Below, one piece after another: positions 45,101 to 54,797 of a stretch of 64,000 bases of DNA. Positions within the stretch are counted from its first letter, which is position 1. Every line of letters begins with the position of its first letter. The stretch covers positions 7,518,001 through 7,582,000 of the forward strand of contig BRXU01000004.1 of NCBI GenBank assembly GCA_030267565.1. The letters are read 5' to 3'. The notes under the pieces are model-generated. The model searched no databases, had not been told where the DNA came from, and saw only the letters and a list, made by a program, of their open reading frames with translations. Both the position numbers and the translations under genes were made by a program. The stretch comes from Pleodorina starrii (lineage: Eukaryota; Chlorophyta; Chlorophyceae; Chlamydomonadales; Volvocaceae).

Positions 45101-48100
45101 GCCCAGCGCAGCCGCGGTGCTGGCCTCCGCCAGGTCGCTGGCAGCGCGGCTGGCGGCCTCCAGGTTGGAGATCTCAGCCTGGGGGGGGGGGGCGCGACAC
45201 GTGGGGAACGGGATTACCAAATGTCCTGGGGACCAGAAGGAGGGGCGCCCAAGACATGGTCGCTTCGACCATGTGATGGGCTATCTCGCTGAAACCCGAA
45301 AACCTAAAACCCAACAGAACGGTGGCCCATGGATGGATGCAGGGGTGGCTCTTGGACCGCGCGCGGACCGTAAGACACACACCACGGGCGAACAGCGGAG
45401 CCGCCGCGCGCCCGTCCGCCCGTCAGGGCAACTCAGCACCTGCCAGCTGAAAGCCGGAAGGCCAGCGCCAGTACTACGGTACTACTGCACTGGGCAGAAC
45501 GCAGGAGGAGCGGCACGCTCCCGGCTCCTGCCAGCGTCAGCGCCCACCTTGAGCCGCTGGGACTCCCGCCGCTCGGATCCCAGCTCCGCCCGCAGCTGCT
45601 CCACCTGCCGACCCAGAGCCTCCAGCGCCGCACTGCTGGCCGCCCGCTCCTCCGCTTCGCGACCACCTGCGCCCATGCCTCCACCGGTCCCAGCCCGGCC
45701 CGCGTTGCTGGGCGCGCGCTCCCCGGGGCCCACGTTCCCTGCCCTGCCTCCCTGACCGCCGCCGCCGCCGCCCCCCGCCAGGCCTCCGGCACCGGCGCCG
45801 CTCGCGGCGCGGCTGGCGGCATCGGCGACTCCCATATAGGGCGGCGGCTGCATTGTGCCTTCAGAGGACCGGGGAGCTGGCATGGGGGAGGTGTTGGTGC
45901 CGAGCTGCAGCGACGCCAGCAGCTCCGCCAACGGCCCGTCCCGGCCCTGCGATGACGGCGGTTGCGGTTGCTGCGCCTGCTGCCGTTGCGGCGGGTAAGG
46001 CTGTTGCGGCGCCTGCTGCGAGGCGTTCGGCGTTTGGGGCGTTCCAGCCCTGCCACCCCCGCTTGTCTCCGTCATGCGGACGAACTGCACGGCTGGCAGC
46101 TGCAGGTGCGGCTCCGGCTCCTGTCGTCGGGGGCTGCCAGGGTGGGCACCGCCGCTGGGGTGGGGTACCGAGGTTTTGAATCAGGCGGGCGCGCGTCAGG
46201 ACACCGGGCAACGTGGCCAGGGGCGATCACTTAAAAGAGATCTCAGCTGCACGTAGCCCTGTGATGCTTGCCTCAGGGCTACGTGTCCCACAATTCGCCC
46301 CCTGCCACGTCTCTCAAGACCATAGGCCAAGCCATCCCGCGGATCCAAGATAACCCCCAGCTGCCACCCCCGCCAAACTCACCGGCTGGTGCTCTGCGAC
46401 CTGGCCCCGGCCGCCCCCGCCGCCGCGGCCGCCGCCCCACCGGGCGACGGCCGAACCGGGATCGGGCTGCCAAACCGCTCCCGCTCCCTCTGCCGGTCCT
46501 GTGACTCCCGCTCCCGCTGCCGCTCCTGCAGCTCCCTCTCCCGCTCCTGCCGCTCGCGCTGCGCCATCGCCGCGCGCTGCAGCGAGTGCTGCAGCTCCAT
46601 CTGCGTCACCGCCGCCTCCAAGCCCGGTGCGCCGCCGTCGTTCGTGTCCCAAGTGGCGGTCACGATGAGGCCATCGGATTTGGGACCGGAGCGCAGCCGG
46701 TTGACGTAGCTGAGCGTCGCCAGCGTATCAGCTGCGGCCTGGCGGGGCGGGGAGTTGCGCATTCCGGCCAAAAGCCGGAAGATCATCATCAGCATGACTC
46801 CTTTCCCAGCTTTTGCCATCCGCCACACCCTCATAAACTACAACTATAAAAGACTCCGAGCCCAAGCCCAAGCCAAAGACCCGCGGCAGCTGCTCTGCGT
46901 TCCCTTACTTCCTAGCACAGCTTCAAATCCACGACGCCCAACCCCGGCTCAGTCGTGGTCCGCACGGCGGCAGCTGCATGATGAGCTCTTCCCTCCAGTG
47001 CCCATCGCCTGCCCCTACCTCCGAGCCAGGCGCCACCGTGGCGATGACCAGGATACTCCCGGCCGCGTCCAGGCAGCCCTTGAGCCACCGCGTCAGAGGG
47101 GAGTCCCGCCACGGCACGTGCGTGTGGCCCCGCGAAGGCGAGTCGCTGGTGCCGCGTCGACTGCCGGGGCCGCCGCCGCCCGGGGCCCGCAGCGCTGTTA
47201 TGACCGCCGTCAAGCTGGCGTAGGCCAGGGACAGCGACCGCGTGAGTCCGCTGTCCGCCGCGGTAGGATAGCCCATCAGGTCCTGTGGACGGGTGTTTGG
47301 GCATCCACCATACACGGGAAATGACTGTCGGGGTGAGACATCTGGCATCTGGCACCTCCTAAGGTCAGTCCCCGCGTGTCAGTCGCACGCGCCAGGACAT
47401 GCGGCCAGCACGCCTCCGTCAGCCAGGCGTGACTTCGGCCCCTGATGACCCATGGGTCGTACTAAGCTCCGCAAACCGCACAAGCCCGCGCACCTTGGCC
47501 TCCGGTGCTGCCAGCTCCACGAACGTGAGGTTGGTGGCGAGCTGCTCCCCACTGGCCGCAAAGCCCGTCAGCTGGATGTTGAGCATCATGTGCGCGGCGG
47601 AGGGGATGGGCCGCGGGGAGCGGGGGGCGCTGCTGCCGCCGGCGCTGGCGCCGCCGCTGGACGTGGGTCCGCTGCCGCCGGTGCCGGTGAAGGCGCCGGC
47701 GCGGGTCATGCGGCCCTGGCGCAGAACCTGTGGGCGGCGTCCGCAGCAGTCGTGCGCATGTGTGGCTTGGTTGGCGCTTTCAGCGCGTGGGAACACCGTC
47801 TACGCACGTGGCCTGTTCCATCGCCGTTCCACCTTACCTCGTAGATATCCTCGTGAGACTCCACCTGCGTATGGGCGGCGATGGATGGGAGTTTGCGACT
47901 GGTTGTACCGACGAGAGTGCTGCCGGATTGGCCAGGGTAACCCCAGGACAGCAAAAGAGTGAAGCTGTTTCAGCAGCGGTATGCTCACCTGGTAGTGCAG
48001 CAACCTAGCCAGGGCGCTGCTGGCTGATGAGTCTTTCAGAGAAACCGTTGGGGCTCCGGGTGCCAGCAGGTCAACCATCTGCGCCTCCATGCCAGCCGAT

Positions 48101-48744
48101 AACGCTGCGGAGGCAGCCGTCCGGGGTAATAGGTTATAACCGCGCCGGCGTCAGCGTTGCATCTAGCCCGCGTCCTACCCCCTTACCCTTACCGCAGTAT
48201 GTGACATACAGCTTGTACCGGTGCTTAGGGACCACGGCCAAGTTCTTGCAGATGGCGTGCATCGCACGCGGTATGGCGCCCTCATTCCGGCTGGGCGGCG
48301 GTCCTCCCTGTTAAATCGGGCAATTTTCTGTGGCGCGCTCCATCTTACAGGCAAGGTGGGGGCGCTGGCCTTCGGGCCTAGGACCCAGGAGGTTACGACG
48401 GAACCCGCCCGCACTTGGAAACTGTGGTGCGCACCTCCAGGGTATAGCTTCTGCCAGTTAAGCTGGCTCCATAGACTAACACCGTGGACGAAGTGCCTTG
48501 GAGAAAGTTGTTAACTTGCGGCAGAATGCATTCCGTGAACGTCACCTCCTGGCTGGCGCCTTCCTCGATAACATAGTCAAAAGCAAATTGCCCATACTGA
48601 AGCAGAGCAATTCACTTGGTAAGAGATCGGACTGTGACGTCAGTTTCATTTTGACTGGGAGCGCACCTGTCCCTTAATCGACAGCGGTGGGCCACCAGAG
48701 CGGACGGCAGGCCTGATCCTAACGGCAGCTCTGACCTCTGCCAT
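36184..48744 (-). CDS. Divergent kinesin-like protein with long coiled-coil stalk, 1848 aa, 28 exons
   Basis: Exons: 48744-48667, 48596-48435, 48307-48193, 48104-47989, 47864-47838, 47727-47494, 47282-47019, 46738-46383, 46133-45548, 45178-44978, 44731-44546, 44378-44133, 43816-43631, 43099-42988, 42710-42523, 42300-42136, 41836-41699, 41433-41200, 40964-40803, 40330-40064, 39768-39590, 39290-39152, 38933-38775, 38482-38294, 37916-37794, 37432-37288, 36989-36725, 36508-36184. All phases agree and the sum is 1849 codons. The motor domain (1-350) shows AAVRIRPA, FAFDYVIEE, GAIPRAMHAICKN, LTFVELAAPE, HVPWRDSPLTRWL and LVIATVAP, with TLATLSYVNRLRS before the neck. The nucleotide motifs are altered: the P-loop is GASLTGRS, switch I lacks SSRSH and switch II is ELAAPE. 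A Pro/Gly/Gln linker follows, then about 1100 residues of coiled coil and a Ser/Thr/Gly/Tyr tail. It probably binds microtubules with weak or no ATPase; that part is inferred. Intron 23 has a GC donor. Confidence 0.85.
39774..39831. repeat. Two tandem 29-bp copies beside a 3' splice site
   Basis: GGAACAGGTACCGGTAGCA(A/G)AAGAGGTT repeats twice just upstream (minus sense) of the kinesin exon 21 acceptor. Confidence 0.8.
40514..40766 (-). mobile_element. tRNA-derived SINE, apparently a tandem pair, in kinesin intron 19
   Basis: The minus strand carries a perfect RNA polymerase III B box, GGTTCGATCCC (40657-40667), in a tRNA-like context (GGTATCGAGACC about 45 nt before it). The element ends with GCCTGGCTCCTGAGCATCCG, continuing GGGATAAGCCTTTACTGCTTACA (40558-40515). 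The same 44-nt end occurs again just upstream (40760-40717). The simplest reading is a 5'-truncated copy followed by a fuller copy. No complete tRNA cloverleaf is present. Confidence 0.6.
42756..42780 (-). repeat. Short dispersed intronic motif, copy 4 (kinesin intron 14)
   Basis: On the minus strand it reads CTCCGCTGCGGTATTTTCTT, then TTTAA and a long C-run. This is the only copy seen outside ZW10. Confidence 0.5.
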
Positions 48745-49091
48745 CGTGATAGGTTGACTCCGGCTTACGGTGTGCTTACACAAGAGGTTTGGCGGTCATA
48801 CCTGTTACCAGTGCCATGCTTCCGCACCAGCGCGGAAATCCACCGCCACCGTCAACATTGTTTGATGGCCATTTCCTAGCAGTGCAAAACAGCAAGGTCG
48901 CAACTTGCAATGCTTCACCCGCGAAGCTCTGTTACTCGTACCGCAAGACAGTTAGTCGACAGTTAGGGTCCAGAGCAGCAGAGCTCCAGACGGCCCGCTC
49001 TCCCAGCCATCGCCTGCACGCACGCACTCGCAGATTTTCTATCCTTGTCCAAGTACCGAAATTTCTATCGCCCACCGCAGCCCACTCTTCG
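48745..49091. other. Short head-to-tail gap, glycosyltransferase 3' end / kinesin promoter
   Basis: 347 bp must hold the 3' UTR of the upstream glycosyltransferase and the promoter and 5' UTR of the kinesin-like gene. A minus-strand TGTAA at 48776-48780 lies only 32 bp before the kinesin ATG. Confidence 0.45.
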
Positions 49092-50218
49092 TTACACGGC
49101 AGCGCACTGCGTGATTGCCTCCCGCACCAGCCGCACTAGCTCCGCGGCATTCGCAGCCTCGTCCCAAGACCTGGCCCTCTTCATTGCCCTGGCCGAGGTG
49201 GCGGCCAGCGCAGCGGAATTCGCAAGTACTTCGGACACCGATTCCGCCAGCTGATCGGTCGGGGCAGCAAGGTCGAGCAGGAAGACCTCACCCTCCGGGC
49301 CCCGCATGAGGTCCGTCGCGCCCACAGCCCCGCCACCGTCATGCACCACGGAGGGGGCGCCCTGCAAGGCGACAGCGCGCGCGACCAAATGGATGGGTGA
49401 AGGGACGGCAAGCCCTGCCACGTACTCAGCTTACTGAGAGAAGGGCCCCGCTGCCCTGTTAAAATGAGGACAAGGGAGCTGCGGAATCACCTACTTTCCA
49501 GCCGCTTCGGATAAAAGGGGGCAAGTTAATACTTCGCGACGGGGACTCGCTTGGCAATTGACAATTCCTCCGGTGTTAATCCGCGGGTTCGCTTGACCGC
49601 TGTCGATGTTGGCATCACACACACGCGCGGCAGTAACCCCCAGCCCCCCGCCCCCCTTCCCCACATGTAAGAGTCAGCGTCCGCATGGACCTCCAGCGCG
49701 GCCACACCTGAGAAGCCGCCTCTACGATGGTCATGCCGTACGCGTCGTACGTTGAAGGATGGAAATTTAGCCGCGTCTTGCGGTACAGGTCCGCCAGCTC
49801 CGCAGGGCCCATGAAGCTCTCCAGAATGACACTGGCGGGCGCCGCCGCGCGGAGGCGGGACTTGAGGGCCTGAGGGCATCGCCGGGCGGGCGAGCGAGCC
49901 GGCCAGCGAGAGCGAGCGAGCGATCGAGCAGACAAGCACGTTGAGGGTTGAGGGTTGAGGGTTGGGGTTGGCTGCAAGTGGAAATCCTCCTGGCCCTGTC
50001 AAGGTTGCAATGAAGACGAAGTGTTTCCTCGGCAACACGGCGCCGGTTTCCCCGCACCCACCCACCTGTGCGAAGTCGTCATTCGCCACCCCCAGCAGCA
50101 GCGGCGTGAGGCGGTGCCGCTCCAGCAGCCCCCGCGCCGCCATCGCCTCCACCAAAGCCACAAACCTGCGACCACCCGCACACACCCATCAGCGCCCGTC
50201 AAGCGCCGACGCACGTCC

Positions 50219-50251
<33 letters not shown>

Positions 50252-52606
50252 CAGGCAAGAGGGGAACACTTGCCGCGTAACTCAGCAAAGCGGGGGGGAG
50301 GGTGTTGGCCAAAGCTGCGGTTCCTGCTGGTCTCGACACCACCCCCAGCGGCCATGATGATTCTGGAGAACCAAGTCGGCAGTCTAGGCCTGGCCCGCGG
50401 TCTAGGCGGCCGCTAAACGACCCATCCACTGCCCCCCAAGCCCCCAAGCCGCAAAACCGCACCGCTCGGGTTCCTTCTCGGGGCTCAGCCGTACAACGCA
50501 GGAGAAGTACGGCCGAGAGGCCGCCCACGCCGCCGCCGCCGCCGCCGCGGCATCCGCGTCCGCGTCCGCTCCCCGGCTCCCGTTCAGTTCCAGCTCCGCT
50601 GGCGCCTCCAGCTGCCATACATCCTCCCGCAGCGCCGGCAGCAAGACCTGTCACCCACCACATGTTTATTGTGAAAGGTCGTGCCCCCCGTGCCCCCCAA
50701 GATCTTATCGGGTCCCCGTTTTGTCCGGAAACCCAAAAAATCAGGAATCCTGACATGTGGCCCCATGGCCCGCCCTATTTCCCGCACCTCGACGACTGCC
50801 TAGGTCACCCTTCCCCGGTCCCCCTGCCCGCCCATTCCATTCCATTCCATTTGCCCCGGTCGAATCGCCCAAGCCGTTTACTTTTGCTGCGGTCATTCCG
50901 ACCCCCGGATCGCGAGCTGCGGTCGTCCTCAGAGGCTCAGACCCGCACTCTCACCCCGGGCACTCGCGTCCTCGCGAACTCATGTGCGGCTGCTGATGCG
51001 GGGCCAGGCAGCTGCTCCGAAACCCCAAGCACCTGCACCCGCTCCTCCTCTGCCTGCTGCTCCTGCTGCTGCTGCTCCCCGGCCGGCGGCCTCATACCCT
51101 CCTGCCCCTCCTCCGGCGTCCCCTGCGGCTCCTGCGATCGGCCCGCCGCCGCTGCTGCCGCCGCCGCCACCTGCCCGAGCGGGTCGCGGGCCGTGGCGGC
51201 CGCCGCCGGCGCCACGTGGTTCGCCAGATACTCCGCATCGCTGCGGCTGAGGGCCACCGTCAGCACCGCCTCCGACATCGCGGCCGCCTCCAACCTGCAG
51301 CCATGAGCATGGATCGCACCGTCAAGGGCCGCGGGCAAGGGAGCGCCGGGAGCGCCGGGAGGGAGAAAGAAAGAAAGAAGTTGGGGGCCGGGGGCGGCGG
51401 TTGTGCGGAGAGCGAGTCCAGCCATGCACATGTGCCTGGCAGCCGGCACCCACCCAGCAGTTCATCAGCTAGCGGGGGTCGTTGGAGACCGCAACGGTGG
51501 AACGTGGAAGGGAGGCGACGTTGGCTAACGGGCCTGGGGCCCAGGGCCGCCCTCGACTCGTGGCGGACGCCTCGGTTCCTTAACTCTGGTTCTCCGGTAT
51601 TCTTAGGCCATGCCGACCCGGGAGCAGTGGTTGTGCAGAGAGCGAGTCCAGCCATGCAATGTGGCTGGCACCCACCCAACAGTTCGCTAATTAGCCGGGG
51701 TCGTTGATCCACAGTGACCCGCGGGTCTGTTTGTCACGCCCGATTACCGTACTGTCCACACCCGGTCAGGCCGCAGCAGCTCTCACCCGCGGACCAGATC
51801 GAGGTCCTGGCCCACCGCCGTGCGCGTGAAGACCCTGTAGTTCAGGTACACGTACGGCGCGCCGCCGCAGTGCGGCGCCAAGTTGCGTACTGCGGGCAGC
51901 GCGCTCCAGTCCACGGCCAGGACGACGTCGGGCGCGAACGAGGCCACCGCCGCCACCACCGCCTCGTCCGTCACCCCAGCCGCGAACTCCCGCCATGGCG
52001 CCCCCGCGTCCAGCCGATGCCAGGAACTGACGGGAACCTGCAGTCCGTAAGCACACGGTGGAACTCGCACGGTGAGTAGTTCGTGAGGGGGAGCCAGGGC
52101 GCGGAGGATCCAGATGCCCTTTTCCCCGAACTTGTCGCGGCACGGCGCTTCCGGCCCCCCGATTCCGCCGGGGAATGTGCAACTCCGCATCACCCCCGCA
52201 CCGCCGTGACGCACAAACCCCCCGGGCAGCTGTGTAATCTACTTCCCACCTCGAAAATGTTAGCGACACCGAAGTCATCTTTTTGGGGTTGCGCGTGCGC
52301 GGGCGCGGCACTGATGACGAACAATCGGTGACCGGCAGCAGCCAGCGCCCGAACCTGCGGAGCCCAGCGAGAGAGAGAGCCGTGGGCCGCGAATCGCGTC
52401 AGGGTGCAAGAGGCGTAAGAGCTGATGGCAAGAGCGAGCAGCGTAAGCTTTTTCAGTTTCCGTTTCTTTTGCTGTTTTGTCACCTGCGCTGTAGCATACA
52501 CGCCGTTGCCACTAAAGGTTCCTGTCCTAAATTCTAGCGTAATAAATAAGATATTTAAGGCTTGCATGTGAGCTGTTAATGTGCCGCTGTCGTCGCCCCG
52601 CGACAT
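49092..52606 (-). CDS. GT4-family (GT-B fold) glycosyltransferase, 511 aa
   Basis: Exons 52606-52484, 52354-52250, 52037-51787, 51294-50955, 50647-50463, 50165-50066, 49869-49708 and 49361-49092; phases agree. The N-terminal Rossmann half begins NILFITLEFRTGTFSGNGVY, followed by VRALAAAGHRLFVIS, APDVVLAVDWSALP and APYVYLNYRVFTRT, then LTVALSRSDAEYLA. The C-terminal half opens with YFSCVVRLSPEKEPERFVAL and holds PLLLGVAND and VILESFMGPAELADLYR. It ends with HPSTYDAYGMTIVEAASQ, then GAPSVVHDGG, which supplies the E-x7-E-type donor-binding motif. Donor and acceptor sugars cannot be read from sequence. There is no clear signal peptide or membrane anchor, so a cytosolic or membrane-face enzyme is inferred. 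A Gln/Glu/Ala insert lies in exon 4. Confidence 0.85.
51400..51706. repeat. Diverged direct repeat, two copies of about 80 bp, in a glycosyltransferase intron
   Basis: Copies at 51400-51486 and 51628-51706 share GAGAGCGAGTCCAGCCATGC, then TGGC, CACCCACCCA, CAGTTC and GGGGTCGTTG. They lie in intron 3 and have indels between them. Confidence 0.75.
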
Positions 52607-53069
52607 TTCGGTCTTATAGTCGAGCTAAAGGCTTTGCTTCATAAAAAATAGCGTGCATATTATCTGACTTACATTATCATAATTCTCCAGTTACTTTGCC
52701 AAGCTTGTGCACGAAGACACGAAATCCAGCCCTGACATTGAACGCGCACCCTCGCGCTCTTACGCAGTTGCTCCAGCCTTCAGTGAACGGGCGTTTAAAG
52801 TTGAGTTTACTATAAAGTAGAAACTATCCTAGCCTGGAGACATGACATCACGCTGCAGTCTGACGAGCGACGTCCCGTGGGTCGTTCAACCTTGCCATCG
52901 TACCCCCACGTACCCCCGGAACTGTCGCTCTTGGTGCCTTTATCGCCTTTTGCACATCCCAAACCTGATCGAAATCCCGAGATAACTCCAAAGCCGCAAA
53001 AGGCTACATCTCTTCCATGCATCGAAATCCCGAGACAACTCCAAAGCCGCAAAAGGCTACATCTCTTCC
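52607..53069. promoter_or_regulatory. Divergent promoter region, glycosyltransferase / small protein
   Basis: 463 bp between divergent ATGs. The left half is AT-rich; the right end carries a 53-bp tandem duplication. No specific box is recognised. Confidence 0.5.
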
Positions 53070-53073
53070 ATGC
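52968..53073 (+). repeat. Near-perfect 53-bp tandem duplication spanning the next start codon
   Basis: Copy 1 (52968-53020) and copy 2 (53021-53073) begin ATCGAAATCCCGAGA and end CTCTTCCATGC. They differ at one position (T/C). The ATG at the end of copy 2 opens the 53070 gene. The ATG at the end of copy 1 opens a 21-codon upstream frame that overlaps it. Confidence 0.9.
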
Positions 53074-53693
53074 ACCTTATGATTTCATCACGCCTCGTCC
53101 TTTCGAGAACGTTCTCAGCTGTCACAGCGATGGCCGCTCCCATCTCGGCGCGCGCTTGCCTGCGCCTTTCCCCAACATCGGCCCTTTCCACGGGCCGTCG
53201 CAGTCGCCTTGAACTCCTCCCGGCCGCGCCCATCACCGGCCGCAGCAGTGCCACCTCGCCCCGCAGCAGCATCACCACGCGCTTCGCGCCCAATGCCGGA
53301 GAGTCGGGCCTGTCGGGCCGCCGGCCCAGCCAGGGCCCGCCCACCTTCTCCATTCGCTGGACAGAGGGCATCCCGCCCCCGGGTCCCTTTGTAGATCTGA
53401 ACGACGAGCTGACGCTGAAGGGCGCTGGCGGCGCCAGCGGTGCCAGAGGCGGCGTCACCGACCCTGCCGTACAGGAGGAGGCCGCCGCTAACGCCGTGGA
53501 GGAGGCGGCGGAGCGGGCTGAGCAGTCCCTGCCGCATCAGGAGCCGGAGGAGGAGGAGTGGTACGCGCGGGGTGAGGGTCGCGGCGGGGAGGCAGTGGCG
53601 GCGGAGGGAAGCGGCGGCGGTGCGGGGGTGGAGAAGCAGCGGGACCCGCCGAGCCGGCGCATCAACATCCTGCTGGATATCCCGGTTGACTGA
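53070..53693 (+). CDS. Small protein of unknown function, probable organelle transit peptide, 207 aa
   Basis: Single exon. The N-terminal 60-70 residues are rich in Arg, Ser, Ala and Leu with almost no acids (SSRLVLSRTFSAVTAMAAPI), typical of chloroplast or mitochondrial transit peptides in green algae. A compact segment follows (TFSIRWTEGIPPPGPFVDLN). Then comes a Gly/Ala/Glu-rich acidic region (EEAAERAEQSL, EPEEEEWYARG) and a short ordered-looking end (RRINILLDIPVD). I do not recognise the family. The start may instead be the ATG at 53079 or the one at 53130 (GCGATGGCC), which has a better context. A tandem duplication supplies the 53070 ATG and an overlapping upstream frame. Confidence 0.55.
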   Translation: MHLMISSRLVLSRTFSAVTAMAAPISARACLRLSPTSALSTGRRSRLELLPAAPITGRSSATSPRSSITTRFAPNAGESGLSGRRPSQGPPTFSIRWTEGIPPPGPFVDLNDELTLKGAGGASGARGGVTDPAVQEEAAANAVEEAAERAEQSLPHQEPEEEEWYARGEGRGGEAVAAEGSGGGAGVEKQRDPPSRRINILLDIPVD

Positions 53694-54797
53694 TGCGGCG
53701 ATTAACGGTAAAAGAGGAACGCCGCAGGCCGGACGGTTGTCGGAGGGCAGCGCGGGGAGGGGTAGTCCCTGGGGAGGTGCGGCATCGTTGAGGTCCAGTT
53801 GGGTGGCCTGGTGCAGCGACGCTGCGGTGCGGTGCATACACAGTCGCATATGCAGCCGCACGGGGCAGTGACGAACGCAATCAGGAGAGAGAGAGAGAGA
53901 GCGCCGGGCTGGTGACGCGGGCGGCACGGACCTGGCAGCTGATGACTGGCTGTATTGTTGAACTAGGGCTGTTTTAGGGTTGTAGGTCCCGTCGGTAGAT
54001 CCCTTGCCGGGGCTTTCCCGGGTTGCTGTTGTTGTTACGGTACCACGACTACAATTTGCCGCACACGTTGGCTGTGGAAGGTGATGGGACGCATGATGGG
54101 CCCCGGCGATGATGATGGGGGTGCTGCCAAATGAGAGGTGGTCAACTTGACAGTCCAAGGTGCATTATGCGGTGCAGCATGCAGTCACCGGTGAGCCTCT
54201 GCCGGGCGGCCCGATTCGGCACGGGTGCAAAACCCCTGATGCAACACCCGGAGTCACATTCACACCCCGGGAGCACCCGATACAAGTGCCGACACGCACT
54301 ACGGTACTTCCGCAACTTTCGCAATAGTACATGGTGGTACATCGCTCAGGACATCTGGGCAAAAGGTGCGATCGCCGGACTGGAATCGTGACCATTCCGG
54401 CAGATTCCGGCGCTCGTCCTATGTGCGTTGAAGTTGCGCAAGCGCTTGCTAATACAGATGACTTTGTAAGGGTAATTACGTATTGACGTATGTGTTTGAT
54501 GCACATGCAAGATTACGCAAACGGGTCGAAAACGGCAAAACGAAAACGCGTCGTCCAAGTCGTCGGTACGATAGCGATTCTGTTGTCCACCTTGGGCCGG
54601 CAGAGCGAAATCGGAGCAGCCTACTCTAGGCACAAATGAAATCCGTCAAGCACACATCTGCCTAGACGAAAGCGCTGCGGAGTCTGTGGTCGTTCATTGT
54701 TGAACTGCTATTTCTTAAGCGCAGAAGAAGCATACCTTGCTGCTGGGGAGCAGTTCTTACGTATTTTGTAATGCAGTTGCTATTGTAAATCTACAGG
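53694..54797. other. Intergenic, no gene seen
   Basis: Contains a short GA microsatellite near 53888 and one TTTTAGGG near 53972 (a telomere-like unit, single copy). A TGTAA lies near 54465. Sequence just before 54798 (TGTAAATCTACAG) resembles a 3' splice site, so the next gene may have an upstream non-coding exon here. Confidence 0.4.

Noticed and set aside
49935..49970. Telomere-like TTGAGGG repeats
   Set aside because: The unit is not TTTTAGGG or TTTAGGG and only about three copies occur inside an intron, so it is a simple microsatellite.
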